The translations under genes were made by a program, and so were the position numbers. The notes beneath the pieces are model-generated. The model saw only the letters and a program-made list of their open reading frames with translations, was not told where the DNA came from and did not search any database. Below are positions 1-5,370 of a stretch of 5,575 nucleotides of DNA, piece after piece. Position 1 is the stretch's first letter. Each line of letters begins with the position of its first letter. This DNA comes from Actinomycetales bacterium (lineage in GTDB: Bacteria; Actinomycetota; Actinomycetes; Actinomycetales; Actinomycetaceae), in NCBI GenBank assembly GCA_022838965.1, contig JALHDK010000213.1, forward strand, positions 1 to 5,575. Direction: 5' to 3'.

Positions 1-212
1 GCGGACTCGTTCTCGATGCGCACGACGGCACTGCGCCAGAATGGCATCGGGAAGTAGCAGTAGCCGGTCCTATCCCGAACACCCACCATCAGGGAACTCG
101 TCGGCCTCCAACTCTCGCCGATGCCGAAGAGGTGGCCGATGGGCGCATCCACGCTCGGTGTCGGCTCCCCGTCCCACCAGATGCGAATCCGCGCGCCTTG
201 CAGGATCTCATC
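1..212 (-). other. DUF2961 (GH172-like) domain fragment fused to DUF58
   Basis: Residues about 160-229 of the left-edge frame carry two stretches I recognise from DUF2961: an R-I-x-W-W-D-G-E-x-x-P-S-V-x-A-P motif followed by G-H-L-F-G, and a G-Y-x-C-Y-F-P-M-P-F-x-x-S-A motif leading to R-I-E-N-E. DUF2961 is the domain of glycoside hydrolase family 172, which includes enzymes on difructose anhydrides and D-arabinans. The domain is entered in its middle: the usual upstream part, with its FENPTGEKG-like motif and GPG..HIW strand, is absent. Codons ending in A or T are 12 of 70 here against 6 of 159 in the DUF58 part, and bases 1-180 count to about 66% GC. The segment therefore looks foreign to its neighbour. 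The exact boundary is uncertain, within about 205-240. Confidence 0.72.
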
Positions 213-689
213 GGTCGTCGAGGCCATGTCCAGCTCCAGGCGGCGCAGCAGGGTCTCGAGGTGCTCGGTGCCCTGCCGGGCGGGCACCTGGCGGATCCGC
301 CCGGCGTCGCCGGACACGAGGCCCACCTGGTCGCCGCGCCACCGGGCGATCCACGCGATCACCTCCGCGACCACCAGGGCGACGGCTGCCTTCGTCTCCC
401 GGGTGGGGGTGAGGGCGGCCATCGACCGGCCGGTGTCCACGGCGAGGATGATCGAGAGGTTGGTCTCCTTCTGGAACCGCTTGATGATCGGGTGGCCGGC
501 CCGGGCGGAGGTCTTCCAGTCGATGTCCTTGGGATCGTCTCCGGGGCGGTACTCGACCAGCTCGTCGAAGTCCTGGCCGTGACCCGAGAAGATCGACCGG
601 TGCCGCCCCTCCAGCAGGCCGGTGGCCCGCCGCACCACCGGCAGCTCGAGTCGCCCCCGCACCGCGGCGAGACGCGACACGTGGCTCAT
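1..689 (-). CDS. DUF58 protein, N-terminal part, running in frame into a DUF2961-like segment (partial, cut by window edge)
   Basis: The open frame starts at ATG 689 and runs off the left edge without a stop (229 codons visible). Residues 1-152 are typical DUF58: the signature YRPGDDPKDIDWKTSAR at about 47-63, then the start of the von Willebrand A-like fold with AVDTGRSM at 83-90, a degenerate MIDAS (metal-binding) motif. DUF58 proteins are partners of MoxR ATPases, usually cytoplasmic or membrane-linked, and their biochemical role is unclear. The start is supported by a GAGGG ribosome site (694-698) that overlaps the moxR stop codon, four bases before ATG, which suggests translational coupling. 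From about residue 160 the protein no longer resembles DUF58, which normally continues well past 300 residues. Instead RIRIWWDGEPTPSVDAP (167-183) and GYCYFPMPFWRSA (209-221) match DUF2961. I regard the DUF58 call as firm and the fusion as probably not a natural protein. Confidence 0.85.
   Translation of the reverse strand, partial: MSHVSRLAAVRGRLELPVVRRATGLLEGRHRSIFSGHGQDFDELVEYRPGDDPKDIDWKTSARAGHPIIKRFQKETNLSIILAVDTGRSMAALTPTRETKAAVALVVAEVIAWIARWRGDQVGLVSGDAGRIRQVPARQGTEHLETLLRRLELDMASTTDEILQGARIRIWWDGEPTPSVDAPIGHLFGIGESWRPTSSLMVGVRDRTGYCYFPMPFWRSAVVRIENES
236..250. repeat. Left copy of a 15-bp direct repeat at the DUF58/DUF2961 joint
   Basis: ccaggcggcgcagca occurs here and again at 5406-5420 in the same orientation. 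On the minus strand both copies are read in the same phase, encoding the residues LRRL (DUF58 residues 149-152). It sits just where the DUF58 similarity stops. The word is a common type in GC-rich coding DNA, so the match itself is certain but its meaning is not. Confidence 0.85.
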
Positions 690-693
690 GGTG

Positions 694-698
694 CCCTC
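694..698 (-). promoter_or_regulatory. Ribosome binding site of the DUF58 gene, overlapping the moxR stop codon
   Basis: On the minus strand the moxR TGA stop runs directly into GAGGG, which ends four bases before the DUF58 ATG at 689. The site fixes the DUF58 start and suggests that ribosomes finishing moxR re-initiate on DUF58. Confidence 0.65.
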
Positions 699-1692
699 AC
701 GGCACCGGCACGGCCGCGAAGACCGCGTCGATGAGGGACTCCGGGGTGACGTTGGTGGCGAGGGCGTCGTAGGTGCGCACGAGGCGGTGGCGCAGCACGG
801 CGTGGCGGAGGGCCTTGATGTCGTCGGGGACCACGTAGCTGCGCCCGGCCATGAGGGCGAGGACCTGCCCGAGCCGCATGAGGGCGATGCCACCCCGGGG
901 GGAGGCGCCCACGCGGACGTGCTCGTCGAAGTTGCGGAGGGGACGGGGACCCCCACCCCGGGTGGTGCTGATGAGCGCCACCACGTACTCCTTGATGGTC
1001 CGGTGCACGAACACGCGACCGGTGACGCCGCGGAGGAACACGACGTCGTCGAGGGTGATCGGGTCCGTGGCGAGGGGTGCGGTCAGCGTGCCGTCGGCGA
1101 GACGCTCGAGGATCTCCACCTCCTCGGTGGGGCTCGGATAGCCGATCACCTCCTTGAGGAGGAACCGGTCCATCTGCGCCTCGGGCAGCACATAGGTGCC
1201 CTCCTCCTCGATCGGGTTCTGCGTCGCCATCACCATGAACGGCTGCGGGACCGGGTAGACCACCCCCCCGATCGAGGTCTGCTGCTCCTGCATCGCCTCG
1301 AGCATGGCCGACTGGGTCTTCGCGGAGGACCGGTTGATCTCGTCCAGCAGCACGAGGTTGGCGTGCACCGGGCCGAGCTGGGTGGTGAGCTCCCCGGTGG
1401 TGTAGTTGAAGATCTGGGTGCCCACGATGTCGTTGGGCATGAGGTCCGGGGTGCACTGGATGCGGTGGAACGTCCCGGAGACCGCGGATGCGAGGGTCTG
1501 CGCGGCGGTCGTCTTCGCGAGGCCGGGAACGGATTCGAGCAGCACATGGCCGCCCGCGAGGAGAGCGCCCACCAGGGCGGTCCGCAGGCCGCGTTGCCCC
1601 ACCACCCGCTGGTCGAAGATCTGGTCCACGCGCGCCAGCAGGTCCTGGGCGCGGTCCATCTCCGCCGTGGTGATGGCGGTCTCCTTAGCCAT
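697..1692 (-). CDS. MoxR family AAA+ ATPase
   Basis: A full-length 331-residue MoxR ATPase, the normal size for the family. MoxR proteins are hexameric AAA+ ATPases thought to act as chaperones that mature or activate proteins, often VWA-domain partners. The DUF58 gene seven bases downstream is the expected partner. Visible motifs: Walker A ESVPGLAKTT at 53-62 (K60, T61), Walker B LVLLDEIN at 113-120 (D117, E118), the conserved RSSAKTQSAMLEAMQE helix at 121-136, sensor 1 in MATQNPIEEEGTY at 155-167 (N159), MDRF at 174-177, and sensor 2 ASPRGG at 263-268 (R266) in the lid domain. Ser54 stands where most MoxR proteins have Gly (EGVPG), a variant I associate with actinobacterial members. ATG 1692 is chosen because a good AAGGAA ribosome site lies four bases upstream. 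The specific target of this ATPase cannot be told. Confidence 0.95.
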   Translation of the reverse strand: MAKETAITTAEMDRAQDLLARVDQIFDQRVVGQRGLRTALVGALLAGGHVLLESVPGLAKTTAAQTLASAVSGTFHRIQCTPDLMPNDIVGTQIFNYTTGELTTQLGPVHANLVLLDEINRSSAKTQSAMLEAMQEQQTSIGGVVYPVPQPFMVMATQNPIEEEGTYVLPEAQMDRFLLKEVIGYPSPTEEVEILERLADGTLTAPLATDPITLDDVVFLRGVTGRVFVHRTIKEYVVALISTTRGGGPRPLRNFDEHVRVGASPRGGIALMRLGQVLALMAGRSYVVPDDIKALRHAVLRHRLVRTYDALATNVTPESLIDAVFAAVPVP

Positions 1693-1696
1693 GCTG

Positions 1697-1702
1697 TTCC
1701 TT
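1697..1702 (-). promoter_or_regulatory. Ribosome binding site of moxR
   Basis: AAGGAA on the minus strand, four bases before ATG 1692. It is the clearest Shine-Dalgarno site in the window and contrasts with the leaderless-type starts of three other genes. Confidence 0.7.
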
Positions 1703-1732
1703 CCGGCCGGTCCGGCCCGCCGCCCCCACGAC

Positions 1733-1738
1733 TAGGCT
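1733..1738 (+). promoter_or_regulatory. Candidate -10 element of a leaderless promoter for the CopD-CtaG gene
   Basis: TAGGCT fits the actinobacterial TAnnnT -10 consensus and is followed by exactly six bases and then GTG at 1745. This would put transcription start on the first base of the start codon. No Shine-Dalgarno sequence is present upstream of GTG 1745 or ATG 1748, as expected for a leaderless mRNA. No convincing -35 is seen at the right distance. Confidence 0.6.
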
Positions 1739-1763
1739 ACGTATGTGATGAGCGAGGCGGCAA
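1734..1763 (-). promoter_or_regulatory. Candidate promoter for moxR-DUF58
   Basis: On the minus strand TAGCCT (1739 down to 1734) serves as a TAnnnT -10. TTGCCG (1763 down to 1758), four of six matches to TTGACA, lies 18 bases upstream as a -35. Transcription would start near 1727 and give a leader of about 35 bases that contains the moxR ribosome site. The -35 lies inside the first codons of the divergent CopD-CtaG gene and the -10 shares bases with that gene's own -10. Confidence 0.5.
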
Positions 1764-3826
1764 GGGAGCCGGGGACGGCCGCTCCGCCGTCGCGCCGGAC
1801 GCCCGGCGCGCCCGTCGTGGTGGCCGGCGGCCTGGCGGCGCTCCTCGCCCTGCTGGCCGGGCTGGCCCTCACCGGGGCCACCCGTCCCCAGGAGCTGGTG
1901 GACCCGGGTGCGCTGGTGCGGTGGGGGCTGCCGCTGGTCACCGTGGTGGTCCGCCTCGCCGCGCTGCTCACCATCGGGGCCTTCGCGGTCTGCGCCACCG
2001 TTCTCACGGGGCCGGGACGCGGGCGGCCATCGCCCGCGTGGCGGCTCGCCAGCCGGGTGGGCATGGTCTCCGCCGCCACCTGGGCCGTGGCGCAGGCGCT
2101 CCACCTCGTGGTGGTGTACGCGCAGGTGTGGGGCCGGCCGCTGGATGCGCCCACCTTCGGACAGGAGCTGCGCATCTTCCTCACCGCCACCGAACTGGGC
2201 AGGGCGTACCTGTGGGCCACGATCCTGGCGGTGGTGGTGTCCCTGGCCGCGGCCGCCACCGCCGGCATGACCGGAGCGGCGTGGACCACCGTGCTCGCCT
2301 GGGTGGCCCTCGTGCCGATCGCGTTGACGGGCCACGCCGCCGGGGCCGCCTCCCACAACGTCGCCGTCTCGGCGATGGCGCTCCACCTCGCCCCGCTGGG
2401 ACTGTGGCTGGGCGGGCTGGTGACGCTCGCCGTCGTCGCCCGCCGCCTGGACGACGAACTCCCGGCGGCCGCACGGCGGTACTCGACGCTCGCGCTGTGG
2501 TCGTTCGTGCTGGTGGGGAGCACCGGGGTCGTGTCCTCCGCGTTGCGCCTGACGTCCCCCGCGGACCTGGTGACGACGCCGTACGGCGTGGTGCTCACCG
2601 TCAAGGTGCTGCTGTTCGCGGGCCTGGGGGTGGCGGGCTGGCTGCATCGCCGGCGCACCATCCCGCGCCTGACCGACAGCCCGGGACTGTTCTGGCGGCT
2701 CGTGGCGGTGGAGGTGCTGGTGTTCGGCGCGATCACCGGCCTCGCGGTCGTGCTGGGCTCGTCCGCACCACCCGAGCCCCAGAATCCCGTGGTGGATCCC
2801 TCCGCGGTGTTCGCGATCACCGGATACGGCGAGCCGCCCCTCCCCACCCCGGTCACCTGGTTCACGCAGTGGCACCCGGACCCCCTGTACCTGGCGGTGG
2901 CGGGGAGCGCCGTCGTCACCTACCTCACCTGGGCGCGGCGCCTGCGACGGCGCGGCGACCACTGGCCGGTGATCCGGAGCGTGCTGTGGGTGACCTCATG
3001 GGTCCTGTTCACCTGGGTCACCAACGGGGGCCCCATGGTCTACGGCATCGTGCTGTTCTCCGCCCACATGGTCATGCACATGACTCTCGTGATGCTGGTC
3101 CCGGTGTTCTGGGCGCTGGCCGCGCCCGTGACGCTGGCGCTGCGGGCCCTCCCGGCCCGGCGGGACGGGTCGCGCGGCCCGCGCGAGTGGCTGCTGGCGT
3201 TGCTGCACTCCCGGTGGGCGATGGCGTGGGCGACGATTTCTTCATTGAACGACCACAGGGTGGCGGGCGTGAACTTCGCCGGATCGTTGTTCATCTTCTA
3301 CTACACCGACCTCTTTCCCCTGGCGCTGGGCACCCACGTGGGACACGTCCTCATGGTGGTGCACTTCTCGCTGGCGGGGTACCTGTTCGCGAACGCGCTG
3401 ATCGGCACCGACCCGGGGACGAACCGGCCGTCCTACCCCCTGCGCCTCGTCCTGCTGTTCGCCACCATGGTGTTCCACGCCTTCTTCGGGCTCTCGCTCG
3501 CCAACCTGAGCGTGCTGCTCGCCGCCGAGCACTACGGCCGGCTCGGGCTGAGCTGGTGGGTGGACGCGCTGGCCGATCAGCAGATCGGCGGCTTCGTCAC
3601 CTGGGGCATCGGGGAGGCGCCCACCCTGGTGCTGGCCGTGATCATGGCCATGATGTGGGCGCGGGCCGACGAGAAGGTGGCCGTGCGGCTGGACCGGCAG
3701 GCCGATCGCACGGGCGACGCCGAGCTTGCCGCCTACAACCGCATGCTGGCCGAACGCGCCGCGGCGAGCGCGCGGGCCGGGGAGCGCGCGCCAGGGCCCG
3801 GCCGGCGGGGGTCAGCGGAACAGTGA
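1745..3826 (+). CDS. CopD-CtaG fusion: copper resistance D domain plus cytochrome c oxidase assembly domain, integral membrane
   Basis: A 693-residue membrane protein with about 16 predicted hydrophobic segments. The N-terminal half (about 23-340, nine segments) holds the CopD domain, best seen at 247-303 (SALRLTSPADL, then TPYG and the LTVKVLLFAGLG helix ending in HRRR), with histidines in GHAAG (197), H204 and H214. CopD proteins move copper across the membrane. After a Pro-rich loop (341-372) the C-terminal half (about 373-640, seven segments) matches caa3-type CtaG: WHPDPLYL, a HMVMH motif (441-445), FYYTDLF, HVGHVLMVVHF (531-541) and FHAFFG. CtaG is needed to build the copper centre of cytochrome oxidase. 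Such fusions are common in Actinobacteria. The tail (641-693) is charged, cytoplasmic and Arg/Ala-rich. Start: GTG 1745, or ATG one codon later; there is no ribosome site but a -10 sits six bases upstream. The 3' end overlaps the convergent LmeA-like gene by 15 bases. Confidence 0.92.
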   Translation: MMSEAAREPGTAAPPSRRTPGAPVVVAGGLAALLALLAGLALTGATRPQELVDPGALVRWGLPLVTVVVRLAALLTIGAFAVCATVLTGPGRGRPSPAWRLASRVGMVSAATWAVAQALHLVVVYAQVWGRPLDAPTFGQELRIFLTATELGRAYLWATILAVVVSLAAAATAGMTGAAWTTVLAWVALVPIALTGHAAGAASHNVAVSAMALHLAPLGLWLGGLVTLAVVARRLDDELPAAARRYSTLALWSFVLVGSTGVVSSALRLTSPADLVTTPYGVVLTVKVLLFAGLGVAGWLHRRRTIPRLTDSPGLFWRLVAVEVLVFGAITGLAVVLGSSAPPEPQNPVVDPSAVFAITGYGEPPLPTPVTWFTQWHPDPLYLAVAGSAVVTYLTWARRLRRRGDHWPVIRSVLWVTSWVLFTWVTNGGPMVYGIVLFSAHMVMHMTLVMLVPVFWALAAPVTLALRALPARRDGSRGPREWLLALLHSRWAMAWATISSLNDHRVAGVNFAGSLFIFYYTDLFPLALGTHVGHVLMVVHFSLAGYLFANALIGTDPGTNRPSYPLRLVLLFATMVFHAFFGLSLANLSVLLAAEHYGRLGLSWWVDALADQQIGGFVTWGIGEAPTLVLAVIMAMMWARADEKVAVRLDRQADRTGDAELAAYNRMLAERAAASARAGERAPGPGRRGSAEQ

Positions 3827-4489
3827 CTCGTCCGGCGTGAAGTCGGTGCCGTCGATCCGGAGGTGGACGCCGTCCGGCAGGACCTCGATGGCGGCGATCC
3901 GCAGCCCGTCGGGCAGCTGGACGGGCAGGACCGCCCGGGTGATGCCGATGAGCCCGCCGAGCCGGGAGACGTCCACCCTGCGTCCCCCGAGGGACAGGGT
4001 CTCGGGCTCCAGCGCGATCCCGCCGTCGGCCAGCTCCGGACGGAACTCGACCGCGAGCTCGGCCCCCAGAATCTCCCCGGTGATCGCCAGTGCGTCTCCC
4101 CGGATGGCGACGTCGGCCCCCAGGCCACTCTCCGCCTTGAACAGGCGGTCGATCTCGGTGACCGGCAGCACCGCCGCCGCGGTGAGGGCCGCGATCGTGG
4201 TGGGCTCCGCCGTCGAGACCCCGCGCGCCACCACGTGCGCGTCCACGAGCCGGACTCCCGCGAGGGTGAGCTCGGGGATGTCGAGCTCGACGTGGTCCAG
4301 TGACCCGGCCACCACCTGGGTGAGGTAGGGGAAGCCGCCGATGACCACGCCGACCCGCGGGGCGCCGGTGGCCTCCACCACCCGGGCGGCGATCCCCTCC
4401 TCGCTCCGGTTCCGGACGAACTCGTCCCCGGCCCACGCCGCACCGAGCAGCCCCACGACGAGGATGAGCGCGAACATCACCTTCTTCAC
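3812..4489 (-). CDS. DUF2993 (LmeA-like) secreted or membrane-anchored lipid-binding protein
   Basis: From GTG 4489 the protein has 225 residues: MKK followed by a hydrophobic stretch (about 4-20) that is a signal peptide or anchor, then a beta-rich DUF2993 domain. Typical family features are the N-terminal EEGIAARVVEATG helix, the GGFPYLTQVVAGSLDHVELDI stretch spanning about residues 51-71, and the near C-terminal LPDGLRIAAIEVLPDGVHLRIDG. The mycobacterial member LmeA is a periplasmic phospholipid and phosphatidylinositol-mannoside binding protein that supports lipomannan elongation; a similar lipid-handling role here is inference. GTG 4489 is preferred over GTG 4495 because it gives a clean MKK signal start and sits exactly six bases after a TACCGT -10, with no ribosome site in view. 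The amidase gene lies 50 bases upstream on the same strand, and the stop overlaps the convergent CopD-CtaG stop region. Confidence 0.85.
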   Translation of the reverse strand: MKKVMFALILVVGLLGAAWAGDEFVRNRSEEGIAARVVEATGAPRVGVVIGGFPYLTQVVAGSLDHVELDIPELTLAGVRLVDAHVVARGVSTAEPTTIAALTAAAVLPVTEIDRLFKAESGLGADVAIRGDALAITGEILGAELAVEFRPELADGGIALEPETLSLGGRRVDVSRLGGLIGITRAVLPVQLPDGLRIAAIEVLPDGVHLRIDGTDFTPDESLFR

Positions 4490-4495
4490 ATCCAC

Positions 4496-4501
4496 ACGGT
4501 A
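4496..4501 (-). promoter_or_regulatory. Candidate leaderless -10 element for the LmeA-like gene
   Basis: TACCGT on the minus strand (4501 down to 4496) matches TAnnnT, and six bases separate it from GTG 4489. This is the same geometry as at the CopD-CtaG gene. No -35 is recognisable. It implies that the gene can be transcribed independently of the upstream amidase, although read-through across the 50-base gap is also possible. Confidence 0.5.
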
Positions 4502-4539
4502 GGCGGTGGCGCAGCCGCCGGCATCCCCTGGCCGCGCCC

Positions 4540-5358
4540 TCAGCCGAAGGACGCCACCAGCCCCGCCGCGATCGCCCGCGCGTAGCGCTCGCGCACGGCC
4601 GGGTCCTGCACCGCCGCGCCCTCCTCGGGATTGCGGAACTCCGCGAGTTCGAGCAGAACCGCGGGCCGCCGGGCGAAGTTGAGGGTGGCGAGATCGTCCC
4701 GGAACTGGAGCGCGCCGGGCACCACCGACGAGGCGGGGAACCCCTCCGCGGCGAGCGCCGCGAGCAGCTGGTGCGCCACCTCCCGGGACGGCTCCCCCTG
4801 GGCCGGGTGGAGCGGCGACGCCACCACGATCGCGAAGTACCCGCGCACCGCCGGTGACCCGGACCCGTTGCCGTGGATCGACACCAGCACGGCGGCATCG
4901 TTCGCGAACTGGCCGCGCTGGTCCACGCACGGGCCGACGCCGTCGGGACCACGCGTGAGCAGCACCGTCGCCCCCTCGGCCTCGAGCAACTCGCGCGCGC
5001 GGTCCGCCACGTCCCAGGTGAACTCGTGCTCCCGGTAGCCGTCCGCCGTGGCGGTGCCCACCGTGTTGCAGGCCTTCCATCCGCCGCGACCATCCGGCAC
5101 CAGCGCGGTGACGGTCCGGGGGGCCGCCGCGTTGCCGGCGTTGTGGCCGGGGTCCAGCGCGATCCTCACGCCCGTCAGGGGCGGCAGCTCCGCCGGCGTG
5201 GCGGGCTCACCGGGCGGCGCCGGGGTCGCGGTGGCCGGCGGGGTCGCGGTGGCCGGCGGCGGGGCGTCCGGCAGCGACGACGTCTGGCCGAGCCACAGCC
5301 CGACGCCGCCCGCCACCACCGCGAGGGCCGCGGCGACACCGGTCCCGAATCTCCCCAC
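4540..5358 (-). CDS. Exported N-acetylmuramoyl-L-alanine amidase (Amidase_3, Rv3717/Ami1-like)
   Basis: A 272-residue zinc amidase that would cut the bond between N-acetylmuramic acid and L-alanine in peptidoglycan stems. Residues about 7-24 form a signal anchor. Residues 30-60 are a Pro/Ala/Thr-rich linker containing a duplicated PATATP unit. The catalytic domain is 61-272. Zinc ligands are visible as H72 (LDPGHN), E110 (GYREHEF) and H162 (SIHGNG), and the catalytic Glu is E237 (LLELAEFRNPEE). C97 (GGWKACNTVGT) and C144 (GPCVDQRG) correspond to the conserved cysteine pair of mycobacterial Rv3717, which forms a disulfide. GPCVD and the GRGG..K.C segment place it in that actinobacterial subgroup and not with the multi-domain AmiA/B/C enzymes. 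No cell-wall binding domain is present. Start GTG 5358 is the only plausible in-frame start near the signal; it lacks a clear ribosome site. Confidence 0.93.
   Translation of the reverse strand: MGRFGTGVAAALAVVAGGVGLWLGQTSSLPDAPPPATATPPATATPAPPGEPATPAELPPLTGVRIALDPGHNAGNAAAPRTVTALVPDGRGGWKACNTVGTATADGYREHEFTWDVADRARELLEAEGATVLLTRGPDGVGPCVDQRGQFANDAAVLVSIHGNGSGSPAVRGYFAIVVASPLHPAQGEPSREVAHQLLAALAAEGFPASSVVPGALQFRDDLATLNFARRPAVLLELAEFRNPEEGAAVQDPAVRERYARAIAAGLVASFG
5221..5256. repeat. Perfect 18-bp tandem duplication in the amidase linker
   Basis: The unit cggggtcgcggtggccgg occurs twice back to back (5221-5238 and 5239-5256) and a third partial copy begins at 5257. In the amidase frame it adds six residues per copy (PATATP), so it only lengthens the flexible linker. 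Such in-frame units are prone to slippage. Confidence 0.9.
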
Positions 5359-5364
5359 GCACCC

Positions 5365-5370
5365 AGTGTG
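5365..5370 (-). promoter_or_regulatory. Weak candidate -10 for the amidase gene
   Basis: CACACT on the minus strand (5370 down to 5365) keeps the two most conserved -10 positions (A at 2, T at 6), and six bases separate it from GTG 5358. It lacks the first T, and the call rests mainly on the shared spacing with the two better examples. Confidence 0.3.

Noticed and set aside
697..1692. Loss of ATPase function in MoxR because Ser54 replaces Gly in the Walker A region
   Set aside because: The Pro-Gly-Leu-Ala-Lys-Thr core, Walker B and sensors are intact, and I associate ESVPG with actinobacterial MoxR proteins, so it is a clade variant and not a defect.
1685..2962. Two long minus-strand frames (1685-2962 and 1732-2919) antisense to the CopD-CtaG gene
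   Set aside because: Their compositions are typical of shadow frames and they show no recognisable motif. The plus-strand gene explains the region.
622..3840. A 1072-codon open frame on the plus strand, the longest in the window
   Set aside because: It runs antisense to moxR and then out of frame through the CopD-CtaG gene. Its product is His/Gly/Arg-rich low complexity without any domain, a usual by-product of high GC, while the overlapped genes have clear family motifs.
4502..4519. A short GC hairpin (ggcgg...ccgcc) between the amidase and LmeA-like genes
   Set aside because: The stem is only five to six pairs with an eight-base loop and no U-tract, which is not unusual at this GC content, so it is not called as a terminator.
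3812..5080. A 422-residue fusion that would extend the LmeA-like protein upstream through the amidase region
   Set aside because: Only the last 225 residues look like a protein family. The upstream part is the amidase gene read in the wrong frame, and a good signal-peptide start exists at 4489.
3642..5093. A 483-codon minus-strand frame over the LmeA-like and amidase genes
   Set aside because: It is an Arg/Gly/Pro-rich shadow frame of two well-supported genes.
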